Below, piece by piece: positions 31,395-40,724 of a stretch of DNA of 64,000 nucleotides; the first letter of the stretch is position 1; every line of letters begins with the position of its first letter. The notes below the pieces were generated by a model, which saw only the letters and a list, made by a program, of their open reading frames with translations, did not search any database and was not told where the DNA came from. Source of the DNA: Christiangramia fulva (GTDB taxonomy: Bacteria > Bacteroidota > Bacteroidia > Flavobacteriales > Flavobacteriaceae); the NCBI RefSeq assembly GCF_003024155.1, contig NZ_CP028136.1:2232001-2296000 (forward strand), read 5' to 3'. Position numbers and translations under genes: made by a program.

Positions 31395-34151
31395 CTAATT
31401 GTGGTTGTTTGAATTTTCGTGGTCTAATCTTAAAGGAGTCATCGAAACAGGTCCAAGCAGACCGGAAGGGGTTGGCTCCCATTTGGTAGCATCAAACTTT
31501 TTGTAATCTTTGTCTACCATGTTGATTTCATAAAAGATCTTCCATTCCTCACCTCGAAGCTCCATATCCCGAACCCTATTCGCGGGAAGATTCGTTATCT
31601 TCAGCGTTAAAGTATTTTTACCTTCTTTTAATTCACCAATATTTATTTTGAAGGGAACCGACCATGCGTCCCCTATATATTTCCCATTCAACCATACTTT
31701 GGCACTTTCCCGCACATCGCCAAGATTTAACATCCAACTATCAGCATCTGCCTCAGGTTTGTCAAATTCCAATTGGTAGGATGCGGTTCCTGAAAAAGCT
31801 TCGGCTTTTTTGCTCAATTTCGTCCAGCTTTCAAGTTGGGTAAGTATGGTATCCTCTGGTAGTTCCGGACCTCCTTTTTCAAAAGAGATATTCCAGCTAC
31901 CGTCAAGGGGAAAACTGTTTCCTGCAATTTCGTAATACTTCCAGTTTTTACTTCCCTGGATTTCTCCGGTCTTCAGAAATAAAGATTTTCCGGGTTCTAG
32001 GTTTATTTTTACCAGCGTCTGGTCTGCCTGGCTTTTTGTTACGGCTTTCCCGGTTTTTCCTGTTAGAGGGTCAAAAATATTTACTTCGGAATAGTGGCCG
32101 TTAAGAGGTATAAAGTCGGCTATAGCCTCAGAAGTGTGATTGACAAGGAAATAGATTTTGTTTCCATTTTCATCCCTTCGGATGTATTTTAGTCCTTTAT
32201 CGACAAGAGACTCAGGAAGTACCCCAGATTCTTTTAGAGACGCTTGAATATCTGAAGACTGCCTTATACGATCTTTATTTTCGTTAAGTGTTTTCTTAAG
32301 TTCCTGCGTTTCCTCTTTGTAATTTTTAATGCCAGGTACCGTTTCGGGAAGGCCCTGAAAAATAATATTTGCTCCCTGCTTTTTCAAAGATAGTAGTTTT
32401 TGGAGGGTTGCCAATTTCATTCTTTTAGTATCGGGAATGACAAGTGTTTTATAGCTTCCACCGGGTAATAACAGTTTACCGTCTTTCACCTTGGCTTTTG
32501 CTATATAGCTATCTGAAATAAAATCCAGCTGAAAACCTTTTTTCATCAGGTCATTAGTAAGTTTGTAAAAAGGTGTTTCGTGAAGCCATTCATCCAGGGA
32601 ATGGATCTTGAATTGAAAAAAAAGCTGCCCGTCGAGATATTTCCCCCAAACATCGTAGATCGGCCAGTATAGCAAAGTCTGGTTATCGGCTTTTCCAGCC
32701 TGAAGCAGGGATTGGCAGTTGGAGATATAAGAGAAAAGGGCAGGGGCATCTTCCCAAATAGTGTTATCAGGGCTAAAGTTCACAGCGGCATAAAACTTCC
32801 AACCGGGCCACTTTGCACGCTCGGGGGAGTAGGCATTGCCATGTAGATAGATGTGGTTGATTCCGTTGAGCATTAACTCTTCTGCTTCGGGTTTGGTTTG
32901 AGACAAAGCCGTTTTGAAATGATCTCTGAGCCAGGTAAAAGTTTCCGAAGAGGTGAGCGGTTTTCCTGATATATGGGCCGCAGACGAAGAGAATTTAAGC
33001 ATTACCGGGTCGGCATCTCCTTCTCTAATATTTTTCTCTAGGCGACGGAAACCAGGAATATCGAAGGGCATAGAGCCGAAGGTTTCACATTCAGGCGTAT
33101 CGGCAGAGGCATAAAGGTCAATTAGATTGCCGGGAGAACCATGCGCCTGTAAACGACTTTTAAATCCTTTTGAATGCGCCCACGCTGTCCAGGGTTCATC
33201 AAAATTGTGAAGTAACAGGTCTGAAAGTGTTTCGCGGTAGTCGCTCTTGACTCTGTTAGCTTCTTCAGAATCTTCTTCCTTTAATAAAAGCGGGAGGTAT
33301 GGCTTGAGATCATAGCCACGTCTCTTTTCAAATTCAACGAAAAATTTGGGAGTGAAATTAGTTCCATATACTTCATAACTGTCATTAAAGATGGAATGAA
33401 TTTTTCCTTCGTAGCCCTGCAGGGCTTTGTTGAAAGGCTGCAAATATTCATGCAGTGCTTCCTCTGAATAATGATCTAAGGTAAAACCTTTTCCTCCTGG
33501 AGCTGCCCGCTTCACCATCTGTCCCGTTTTGCCCGCATAAACGGCATAGATCGTATAATCTTCCTTACGTGCTTTCCAGTTCAAAAATTTTCCCTTGAGC
33601 TCATCAGTTAAGTTTTTATAGGTGCCGTCTTCTCCGAAGGCAAGAACATATAAAAGACGGGTATAATTCTTTTCTTTTTCAGGATCAACTTCTATGTTTT
33701 TCTTTATTCTTTCCCCATTTTCAAGTTGATATTTGTTTACCACCAGTTTAGTGGCTGCATTTTCAGCACTTACTTTTGGGCCACCATAAGGCCAGCCCGT
33801 GCCCAGCACCATATCTACCCCCATATCTAGACTATCGGCTATATGAATGGTATAGCCCAGCATTTCCATCCATTTAGGGGAGAGATAGTCGATAAAATTC
33901 TCTTCCTCTCCCTTTATGCCATAAATGGGGGTGATCTCCACGCCGCCCAATCCGGCATTATGCAATACGATGAGGTTTTCTTTCAGATTTTTCTTATCTA
34001 CTGCATTTCCCATCCACCACCAACGGGTCCAGGGTTTTGAGGTGCGGCTGGTCTCCGGTGGAAAAACGGAAGCAGTATCATTAGTTTGCTGACTCCATAG
34101 ATTTGGAAGGCTGGCAAACAAGCTTAATATGATTAAGATTTTTTTGTTCAT
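31395..34151 (-). CDS. GH106 alpha-L-rhamnosidase
   Basis: A 918-residue exported protein (signal ending near L-W-S-Q) of the GH106 type. Supporting features are the opening T-R-W-W-W-M-G-N-A-V motif, the V-L-G-T-G-W-P-Y-G-G-P segment, the long TIM-barrel-like core and a C-terminal galactose-binding-like beta sandwich (L-N-L-G-D-V-R-E-S-A-K-V-W-L-N-G, about 800-900). GH106 enzymes remove alpha-L-rhamnose, for example from rhamnogalacturonan fragments. It lies 9 bases after the PL22-like gene and 5 bases before GH105. Together these two enzymes would alternately remove rhamnose and unsaturated uronate from a lyase product. Catalytic glutamates cannot be assigned without alignment. Confidence 0.88.
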   Translation of the reverse strand: MNKKILIILSLFASLPNLWSQQTNDTASVFPPETSRTSKPWTRWWWMGNAVDKKNLKENLIVLHNAGLGGVEITPIYGIKGEEENFIDYLSPKWMEMLGYTIHIADSLDMGVDMVLGTGWPYGGPKVSAENAATKLVVNKYQLENGERIKKNIEVDPEKEKNYTRLLYVLAFGEDGTYKNLTDELKGKFLNWKARKEDYTIYAVYAGKTGQMVKRAAPGGKGFTLDHYSEEALHEYLQPFNKALQGYEGKIHSIFNDSYEVYGTNFTPKFFVEFEKRRGYDLKPYLPLLLKEEDSEEANRVKSDYRETLSDLLLHNFDEPWTAWAHSKGFKSRLQAHGSPGNLIDLYASADTPECETFGSMPFDIPGFRRLEKNIREGDADPVMLKFSSSAAHISGKPLTSSETFTWLRDHFKTALSQTKPEAEELMLNGINHIYLHGNAYSPERAKWPGWKFYAAVNFSPDNTIWEDAPALFSYISNCQSLLQAGKADNQTLLYWPIYDVWGKYLDGQLFFQFKIHSLDEWLHETPFYKLTNDLMKKGFQLDFISDSYIAKAKVKDGKLLLPGGSYKTLVIPDTKRMKLATLQKLLSLKKQGANIIFQGLPETVPGIKNYKEETQELKKTLNENKDRIRQSSDIQASLKESGVLPESLVDKGLKYIRRDENGNKIYFLVNHTSEAIADFIPLNGHYSEVNIFDPLTGKTGKAVTKSQADQTLVKINLEPGKSLFLKTGEIQGSKNWKYYEIAGNSFPLDGSWNISFEKGGPELPEDTILTQLESWTKLSKKAEAFSGTASYQLEFDKPEADADSWMLNLGDVRESAKVWLNGKYIGDAWSVPFKINIGELKEGKNTLTLKITNLPANRVRDMELRGEEWKIFYEINMVDKDYKKFDATKWEPTPSGLLGPVSMTPLRLDHENSNNHN

Positions 34152-34160
34152 TATTAGATT

Positions 34161-35438
34161 TTAAATATTAGTTGTTTCCAGCTCTACGGCATAAACATTT
34201 GTTTTCCCCTCAAAATTGGCTCTGAAAATTATCCATTTTCCGTCAGGCGAAAAATGAACATTCGGCTCCAACTCATAATTATGATGTGCCATATTTACCA
34301 GTTTTTCCGAAGAAAGGCTGTCCCCTGCAGGAGTAAAATGGTAGATCCATTGGCCGTCTTTGGCATGAGCTACCTGGCTTTCATCTCCACCATCTCCGGC
34401 GAAAGTCTCCATATCTGGTGAAATGTTATAATGAATGGACCATTCGTTCCTTTTTAAGGCATAGCGTATTTCCTTTCCGGTTTTGATATTCTTTCCCGCA
34501 AGATAAAAAGTTTCTCCTCTTGGTATCTGAAGGTCGAACCAAATTTTCTTTCCGTCAGGGCTAAAAAATTCATGCCCAGCAATTTCCCGGTTTACCGTTC
34601 GATAATGCATCAGGTGGGGTTTCAGCTTATTAATATCTATCGTCCAGATGCGGTCTACTTTATGCCAGGGGCCTTCATGGCAGTACATAAAGAGGTCTGG
34701 ATCTGTAGGGGAAAACTGTTCGTGATTCAACCAGGCATCTTCAGTGAAAAATTTCTGAAGTTTTCCGCTGGCAATATCAATGGTGACCAGGGAACGTTCC
34801 AGTTTCGCCTCATATATTTTATTGAAGTAATCACTCTTGTCTGGATTTTTATTGAAGATCTCCTGCTCTTCTTTGGTAATAATGACGCCTCCCAAAAGTT
34901 TTTCATCGGCATTCAAAGTGCTCGCCGATCCGATCAATCCCTCCGGAAATTTAAAGACAAAATGATCTTCATGAGTATCTATATCTGTAGAAAAAATGCT
35001 GTCATTGTTTTTGTAATACACTTTCCTGGTCTTTGCTCCAACGATTTCCCCCCTTTTGTTTCCCGGTTTATGTGTAATTTGTTCTAACTCTTTGGTATTT
35101 AGATTGACTGTAAATAATTGGTTCCCATCATTAGTATCTCCATAGAAAACCATTAAAGTACCTTTGCCATCTTTAGTGGGAAGAAAAGGGTTATTATGAA
35201 AATAGAAACTTCGGTTATTTCCTTTCCTGAGGATGAGCTTTATAATTTTATGATGGGTATCTTTATCAATCCATGCTTCCGGCATAGTCTTTAGGCTTCC
35301 AGTTTCAAGAATCGGAATTTCCTTCTGGTTCACCTTCTTTTCATTCATGGATAGTCTGTTTTCATTCTTACACGCAAAAAATAACGATACTACAGATAAG
35401 AGAAGTATCGATTTCGATAACTGATTTAGTGACTTCAT
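34161..35438 (-). CDS. PL22-like oligogalacturonate lyase (lipoprotein)
   Basis: A 425-residue lipoprotein (lipobox F-F-A-C, Cys23) with a seven-bladed propeller of the PL22 oligogalacturonide lyase family. The metal and active-site histidine motifs look intact: C-H-E-G-P-W-H (His254, His259), G-H-E-F-F-S-P-D-G (His289) and W-S-I-H-Y-N (His336). PL22 enzymes use a metal ion to split short unsaturated or saturated galacturonides by beta-elimination. The lipid anchor is unusual compared with cytoplasmic PL22 enzymes and suggests action in the periplasm or at the surface. It is the first gene of the minus-strand operon and sits directly behind a CAGGATAC-type promoter. Confidence 0.82.
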   Translation of the reverse strand: MKSLNQLSKSILLLSVVSLFFACKNENRLSMNEKKVNQKEIPILETGSLKTMPEAWIDKDTHHKIIKLILRKGNNRSFYFHNNPFLPTKDGKGTLMVFYGDTNDGNQLFTVNLNTKELEQITHKPGNKRGEIVGAKTRKVYYKNNDSIFSTDIDTHEDHFVFKFPEGLIGSASTLNADEKLLGGVIITKEEQEIFNKNPDKSDYFNKIYEAKLERSLVTIDIASGKLQKFFTEDAWLNHEQFSPTDPDLFMYCHEGPWHKVDRIWTIDINKLKPHLMHYRTVNREIAGHEFFSPDGKKIWFDLQIPRGETFYLAGKNIKTGKEIRYALKRNEWSIHYNISPDMETFAGDGGDESQVAHAKDGQWIYHFTPAGDSLSSEKLVNMAHHNYELEPNVHFSPDGKWIIFRANFEGKTNVYAVELETTNI

Positions 35439-35465
35439 AGGGATTATGTATGGGGAAATGTGAAC

Positions 35466-35510
35466 CTAAATTAATGCTTTGTTCTTCCTATTGTATCCTG
35501 TGCCGTCCTG
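35466..35510 (-). promoter_or_regulatory. CAGGATAC-type activator site and -7 box of the lyase/rhamnosidase operon
   Basis: Read on the minus strand, CAGGACGGCACAGGATAC (35510 to 35493) is followed after 19 bases by TAATTTAG (35473 to 35466), one mismatch from TAnnTTTG. The two half-sites CAGGAC and CAGGAT are 10 bases apart. The leader to the ATG at 35438 would be about 20 bases. Confidence 0.7.
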
Positions 35511-35735
35511 TTGATGATACATGAGGGAGCAGGATTTCAGATTATAATTTCAGTTTTAGTTATTAAACCATGAAACTTTTATTTAGAATATGATTTTATA
35601 GTAATAAAAAAGTATACTTCCCGGGAACATATTTGGGTACGCTAGAGGTTGTTTTAAAAAAGGGATCGATCCAACTTTCTAGGGAGCTAAGAAGGGAATC
35701 CATGCAACCTGAAATCGCCCTTTTTCTAATGGAAT

Positions 35736-35780
35736 CAGTACAGTACAGGATACTACAATTGAGAATTAAAAATAAATTCG
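35736..35780 (+). promoter_or_regulatory. CAGGATAC-type activator site and -7 box before SusC
   Basis: CAGTACAGTACAGGATAC (35736-35753) is followed after 19 bases by TAAATTCG (35773-35780), one mismatch from TAnnTTTG. The site takes the position normally held by a -33 box, as expected for activator-dependent transcription. Confidence 0.7.
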
Positions 35781-35830
35781 ACCCACGTTTTAACCTATTA
35801 TCACCACAAATTTTAAAATCATATTATTAT

Positions 35831-38800
35831 ATGAAAAAACTTACAAAACATTTTTTCCTGTTATTAGCAAGTTTATTGACAAGTGTCACTATACTAGCTC
35901 AGGAAAAAACAGTAAAAGGAACAGTTACCGATGCCGATAACATTCCTCTTCCAGGGGTGAATGTATTGGTAAAAGGAACTTCGCGAGGAACGCAGACGGA
36001 TTTCGATGGAAATTTTAGCTTAATGGCTTCTCCCGAAGATGTCCTTGTTTTCTCTTTTCTTGGGATGCAATCGATTGAAAAAACAGTAGGGTCACAAGAT
36101 CGTATAGCTGTGGTTATGAAGCCTAATAGTGCGGAGTTGGATGAGGTTGTATTGGTGGGATATGGAACTCAAAAGAAATCGAATATCACTACTTCTGTCG
36201 CAACAATGGATACTAAAAATTTGGAAGAAAGACCTATTAACAAAGTAGATCAGGCCATGGTTGGACAAATGGCGGGAGTTAGGGTGAAGCAGACGAGTGG
36301 ATTGCCTGGGAAAGGCTTTTCGGTTCAAATAAGGGGTACGGGGTCTATTTCTGCAAATAATCAGCCTTTATATGTTGTAGATGGTTTTCCACTGGAGCCT
36401 TCTACGCAGAATGTAAATGGAGATTTTTCTTCAGGAAATCCTTTGGATAACATTAACCCCAGTGACATCGCTTCGATCCAGGTACTGAAAGATGCTGCTG
36501 CTGCCGCTATTTATGGATCCAGGGCTTCAAATGGTGTTGTTCTTATCACCACTAAATCTGGTTCTGAAGGTAAAGCACAGATTAGTTTGAATACTTCCGT
36601 GGGTATTAATAAAACTGCAAAAAAGCTTGATATTCTCAATGCAGAAGAATGGATAGAAAGAGCTACAGAAATGATCGACTACAACTGGGTACATTCTGGC
36701 GAAGGAAGAACGGCAAATCAAACAAGTGCCGAAAGGGAGGCTATTCTGGGTGGTTTCAATGCAAGTCTTATAAAAGACGATCGCTGGTTTGAACCCGGAC
36801 ATCCTGAACTGGATTATATAGACTGGCAGGACGAGTTGTTCAGGACAGGAATTGTGCAGAGTTATCAGCTATCAGCAAAAGGAGGGAATGAGAGCGTGCG
36901 ATATTACGTATCCGGGGAACATCTTAACCAGGAAGGCGTGGCAATTGGTGTTGGCTATAAGCGATATTCGGCCAGAGCCAATATTGATATAAACTTGAAT
37001 GATAAACTTAGCTTCGGAATTAATCTGGCACCATCTTATTCCTTGTTTACCGATCCAGGGGTGGAAGGAAAGGACCAGGAATTGCATCATGCCGTGTCAG
37101 CTGCTCCTATCTCTGAAGATGGGCTGGATTATAATATTGGGGACAATACTAATTATCCCTGGGGAGGAGGAAGTCCAAGTCCAATTAGGGTCGTGCAAAA
37201 TACAGTTGGAGAAAACAGAATTTCCAGAACACTTTCTACATTATATGCAAACTATGAATTTTTACCAGGTTTGAATTTTAAATCGACGCTGAATTTCGAT
37301 AATACGGAATCTAAGGATAAATTTTTCAGGCCTTCCTTTGTAAGTAGAAGTCGCCAGGCAGCGGGAAGCTTTAGTTCTTATCAGAAACAAAATTTTGTAA
37401 CTGAACAAACTCTTAATTATAACCATACTTTCAGTGAAAACCATAATCTTTCTTTACTGGCTGGCTTTTCTTATAGTACCTTCAAATTCGATAATCAAAG
37501 GATCGTTGCGGCCGATGGTTTCGGTTCGGATTTAATCACCACTCTTAATGCTGCAAATAATATCAGTGCCAGCAGAACTTTTACATGGGAGACAAAAAAG
37601 GTTTTAGTGTCTTATTTCGGAAGGGTTCAGTATGGGTATAATGGGAAGTATTTAGCAACGGCTAGTATCCGTCGTGACGGGTCCTCCAACTTCGGTAAGG
37701 ATACCAAATGGGGTGTATTTCCTTCAGCCTCTGTGGGATGGAACCTGGATAAAGAGGATTTTATGAAGGATAGTGACTTTTTTAGTGCCTTTAAGTTCAG
37801 GGCAAGTTGGGGGTTGGCAGGAAACAATGGATTCTCTGATGACTATGCCAGCATTTCCAGGATTGGCTTTTCCAATTATTCTTATGGGGGAAATCTTGCC
37901 GTGGGTCAGGTGCCTCTGAATTCCGCAAACCCCGATCTTAGCTGGGAAGAATCTGAAACTATAGATGTAGGAGCGGATATAGGAATCTTTAATGATAGGA
38001 TCTTTACCTCCCTTGATTATTATGTGAAAACGAACTCTGATCTTTTACTCAATGTACCGGTTCCTACAGCATCTGGTTTTTCAAATACCGTAACCAATAT
38101 CGGTAAGGTTGAGAATCGTGGATGGGAACTGGAATTAACAACAAGGAACTTTGTAGGTGACTTCAGGTGGACTTCCAACTTCAATTTGAGTCATAACTCC
38201 AATGAAGTGAAACAACTGGGTCCTGATAACTCTCCCATTCTGGGTGGTTCCTTCGATATTCAGCACAATATCCTTATGGTCGGAGAGCCATTGTACAGCC
38301 TTTATCTTGTTCATCAGGACGGAATACTTTCGCGGGAAGATATTGACAATGGTGCAGCTCTTTACGGGAATCAGACGGTCGGGGATCCTAAGTATGTCGA
38401 TGCAAACGGCGATGGGGTAATAAGCCCTGCCGATCGTCAACTTTCAGGACATCCAAATCCCGATTATGTTTGGGGGGTTAGTAACAGTCTATACTATCAA
38501 GGATTTGATCTGAGTGTTCTCGTGCAGGGACAAACCGGCGGAAAGATATATTCAACTTTCGGTAGGGCGATAGACCGTACCGGAATGGGCTTTAATCAGA
38601 ACGTGCTGGGAACACACCGTAACAGGTGGAGATCACCAGAAAATCCAGGAAACGGAGAAGATGGTAAGGCCAACTCTAACTTTGGAAGGATTAAGAATAC
38701 AGATTGGTTATATCCTTCAGATTATTGGAGAATCAGAAATATTACCCTTGGTTATGCTTTGGGAGAGAAATTGAACTCAGATGTTTTTAAAGCTTTCAGG

Positions 38801-38944
38801 ATTTATGTCAGCGCTGAAAATTACTTTGGAGGCGATAAATATGTTGGAGGTTTTAACCCGGAAGCGGTAAACAACAATGGTGACGATTATGGCGCATTTC
38901 CCCTGTCAAAATCAATTGTTACCGGTGTTAATATAACTTTTTAA
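35831..38944 (+). CDS. SusC/RagA-family TonB-dependent glycan transporter
   Basis: A 1037-residue outer-membrane transporter from the ATG at 35831. This start gives a normal signal peptide (cleavage near I-L-A-Q, residue 24); the in-frame GTG 198 bases upstream would run through the promoter. A carboxypeptidase-like domain (about 26-98), TonB box (L-D-E-V-V-L-V-G-Y-G, 103-112), plug with L-K-D-A-A-A-A-A-I-Y-G-S-R-A-S-N-G-V and barrel follow. Its divergent neighbour is the lyase/rhamnosidase operon, under the same kind of promoter, so this transporter probably brings in the oligosaccharides which those enzymes process. Confidence 0.96.
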   Translation: MKKLTKHFFLLLASLLTSVTILAQEKTVKGTVTDADNIPLPGVNVLVKGTSRGTQTDFDGNFSLMASPEDVLVFSFLGMQSIEKTVGSQDRIAVVMKPNSAELDEVVLVGYGTQKKSNITTSVATMDTKNLEERPINKVDQAMVGQMAGVRVKQTSGLPGKGFSVQIRGTGSISANNQPLYVVDGFPLEPSTQNVNGDFSSGNPLDNINPSDIASIQVLKDAAAAAIYGSRASNGVVLITTKSGSEGKAQISLNTSVGINKTAKKLDILNAEEWIERATEMIDYNWVHSGEGRTANQTSAEREAILGGFNASLIKDDRWFEPGHPELDYIDWQDELFRTGIVQSYQLSAKGGNESVRYYVSGEHLNQEGVAIGVGYKRYSARANIDINLNDKLSFGINLAPSYSLFTDPGVEGKDQELHHAVSAAPISEDGLDYNIGDNTNYPWGGGSPSPIRVVQNTVGENRISRTLSTLYANYEFLPGLNFKSTLNFDNTESKDKFFRPSFVSRSRQAAGSFSSYQKQNFVTEQTLNYNHTFSENHNLSLLAGFSYSTFKFDNQRIVAADGFGSDLITTLNAANNISASRTFTWETKKVLVSYFGRVQYGYNGKYLATASIRRDGSSNFGKDTKWGVFPSASVGWNLDKEDFMKDSDFFSAFKFRASWGLAGNNGFSDDYASISRIGFSNYSYGGNLAVGQVPLNSANPDLSWEESETIDVGADIGIFNDRIFTSLDYYVKTNSDLLLNVPVPTASGFSNTVTNIGKVENRGWELELTTRNFVGDFRWTSNFNLSHNSNEVKQLGPDNSPILGGSFDIQHNILMVGEPLYSLYLVHQDGILSREDIDNGAALYGNQTVGDPKYVDANGDGVISPADRQLSGHPNPDYVWGVSNSLYYQGFDLSVLVQGQTGGKIYSTFGRAIDRTGMGFNQNVLGTHRNRWRSPENPGNGEDGKANSNFGRIKNTDWLYPSDYWRIRNITLGYALGEKLNSDVFKAFRIYVSAENYFGGDKYVGGFNPEAVNNNGDDYGAFPLSKSIVTGVNITF

Positions 38945-38948
38945 AAAA

Positions 38949-40442
38949 ATGATGATGAAAAATATAAGTTTTGTAGCAATTATTTCTTTACTACTGCTTT
39001 CCTGTTCAAAGGAACTCGATCAAACCCCAATTTCGGAGGTTGGAAGTAACAACTTCTACAAAAACACCGAAGATTTTGAAGATGCAGTAACTGGTATTTA
39101 CAGTACTTTAGATATTTACCCAAATGAGCAGTTCTATCTTTCAGAAATGCGATCAGATAATCTCTATGGTGTTACTGAAACTGGCGTAAGGCCTTATGAA
39201 AAGATTAATAATTTTGATCTTACAATCGCCACGAACGAAGACGTTTCAAGGGAATGGGATAATGACTATACGGGAATCATGCGAGCTAACACGGTGTTGG
39301 ATGAGATAAGCGAAGATGCTGTGCCCGATGCCAATATTCGTAACCGCATGATCGCCGAAGCAAAATTTCTGCGCGCTTTCTTTTATTTTGATCTGGTGAG
39401 ACTTTATGGGAAAGTGCCAATTTTAGATCATGTTTATACCCCTACTGAAACCTTAAATATCTCGAGAAGCCCGGTGTCAGAAGTTTATGATTTAATCATC
39501 TCGGACCTAAATGAGGCGGTGTTGAATCTTCCTGAAAGTTATCCTAATAATCTGGTAGGAAAAGCGACTTCCTGGGCGGCAAAAGCCCTTCTTGGAAAGG
39601 TTTATCTTACTCGTTCGGGGCCAACTTACGGAATTGAAGGACCTGGTTTGGACAGTGGGGAGTATGATAAGGCGCTTGCTTTATTCAATGATATTATAGT
39701 TAATGGGCCTTTTGGCTTTGTAGATGATTATCCTGCAATCTTTGCCTATGATAATGAACATAACCCTGAAATTATTTTTGATATTGAGTTCATTACAGGT
39801 GGAACTGGAGCAGGTGCATCCTATCCTTCTATAAGCGTTCCTAATGGCTATCTGGAAGCCAATGATGTGGGCTTCCCCAATGGGGAAGATCGTAAAGAAG
39901 TTTCCGCCGATCTGATTGCTGCCTACCCCGATGGCGACATTCGGGTAGATTTCAACATTTTGATGGGTTATACCGATCAAAATGACCATTTTAATCCTTC
40001 GCCTTTCTTTGTGAAGTTCATCAATCTAAATGAGGCAGGTCAGGATCGCTTTGATTGGGGCTTGAATTACCCGGTGATAAGATATACTGATATTCTTTTG
40101 ATGAAAGCTGAAGCTATTCTGATGGGTAATGCGGGGAATTCTGCCGATGTTGATAATATTATTAATTTAGTTCGGAAACGTGCTGGATTGGATGATGTTA
40201 CGAATGTCGATCTCGATATGTATCTTGCTGAGAGAAGAAGGGAATTTGCTTCTGAAAGTAAAAGGTGGTATTCCCTGGTGCGTACCGGTAAAGTATTAGA
40301 AGTTATGAATGCCTGGATTCCTGAAGAGGATGTGCAAAATCGCATGAATCTTATGGATGCCAACCAAATTATATATCCTATACCTTCAGACCAAATTACC
40401 GTCAAGGAAGGCCTATATGAGCAAAATCCTGGTTATAATTAA
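38949..40442 (+). CDS. SusD/RagB-family outer-membrane glycan-binding lipoprotein
   Basis: A 497-residue lipoprotein (lipobox L-L-S-C, Cys19) with the SusD fold; the C-terminal signature reads E-R-R-R-E-F-A-S-E-S-K-R-W-Y-S-L-V-R-T-G. It begins 4 bases after the SusC stop and forms the lid of that transporter. Two further ATG codons follow the first, so the exact start (38949, 38952 or 38955) is open. The operon ends at the strong hairpin about 40 bases downstream. Confidence 0.95.
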   Translation: MMMKNISFVAIISLLLLSCSKELDQTPISEVGSNNFYKNTEDFEDAVTGIYSTLDIYPNEQFYLSEMRSDNLYGVTETGVRPYEKINNFDLTIATNEDVSREWDNDYTGIMRANTVLDEISEDAVPDANIRNRMIAEAKFLRAFFYFDLVRLYGKVPILDHVYTPTETLNISRSPVSEVYDLIISDLNEAVLNLPESYPNNLVGKATSWAAKALLGKVYLTRSGPTYGIEGPGLDSGEYDKALALFNDIIVNGPFGFVDDYPAIFAYDNEHNPEIIFDIEFITGGTGAGASYPSISVPNGYLEANDVGFPNGEDRKEVSADLIAAYPDGDIRVDFNILMGYTDQNDHFNPSPFFVKFINLNEAGQDRFDWGLNYPVIRYTDILLMKAEAILMGNAGNSADVDNIINLVRKRAGLDDVTNVDLDMYLAERRREFASESKRWYSLVRTGKVLEVMNAWIPEEDVQNRMNLMDANQIIYPIPSDQITVKEGLYEQNPGYN

Positions 40443-40481
40443 AAAATCATTAAGAGTTTCTATTTAGTTTTGTTTGGTTTG

Positions 40482-40515
40482 AGCGCCACCGTCCTTGCGG
40501 TGGCGTTTGGGTTTT
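40482..40515 (+). terminator. Strong GC-rich terminator hairpin after SusD
   Basis: CGCCACCG and a matching GGTGGCG arm form a stem of 8 to 10 pairs around the loop TCCTTG, followed by a T-rich stretch broken by GGG. It is one of the most GC-rich short stretches in the window and separates the SusC/SusD pair from the sulfatase gene. Confidence 0.7.
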
Positions 40516-40526
40516 ACTAGTAACTA

Positions 40527-40571
40527 CAAGACAGTGCAGGATACAAGAGGTTCTTAAAAAGGATATTTTTG
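40527..40571 (+). promoter_or_regulatory. CAGGATAC-type activator site and perfect -7 box before the sulfatase
   Basis: CAAGACAGTGCAGGATAC (40527-40544) is followed after 19 bases by TATTTTTG (40564-40571), an exact TAnnTTTG. The leader to the sulfatase ATG would be about 147 bases, the longest of the six. Confidence 0.72.
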
Positions 40572-40724
40572 GTAATAACACTACATTTCTTATTCTTTTG
40601 ATATTATACAGAAAAGGTGATGGAAGCTTAGCGCCAGAGTATTATTTTATACCATCCCGTTATATGTGTTTTAAAGAATATTGTGGGATCATCAATTTCA
40701 CTTATTTTTAACAAACCAATCCAG

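Larger units (their letters stand above)
35439..35830. promoter_or_regulatory. Divergent promoter region with two CAGGATAC sites
   Basis: 392 bases between the lyase operon and the SusC gene hold one CAGGATAC-type site for each direction (35493-35510 minus, 35736-35753 plus), each with a -7 box 19 bases further on. The open frame extending upstream from SusC into this region covers the promoter and is not believed to be coding. Confidence 0.65.

Noticed and set aside
31390..31482. In-frame extension of GH105 to 31482
   Set aside because: It overlaps the end of GH106 by 88 bases and hides the signal peptide; the ATG at 31389 fits better.
35633..35830. In-frame N-terminal extension of the SusC at 35831
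   Set aside because: It runs through the activator site and -7 box, starts with GTG, and would bury the signal peptide behind 66 residues.
40683..40724. GTG start for the sulfatase
   Set aside because: The ATG at 40725 gives a normal lipoprotein signal; the added 14 residues are not conserved in type.
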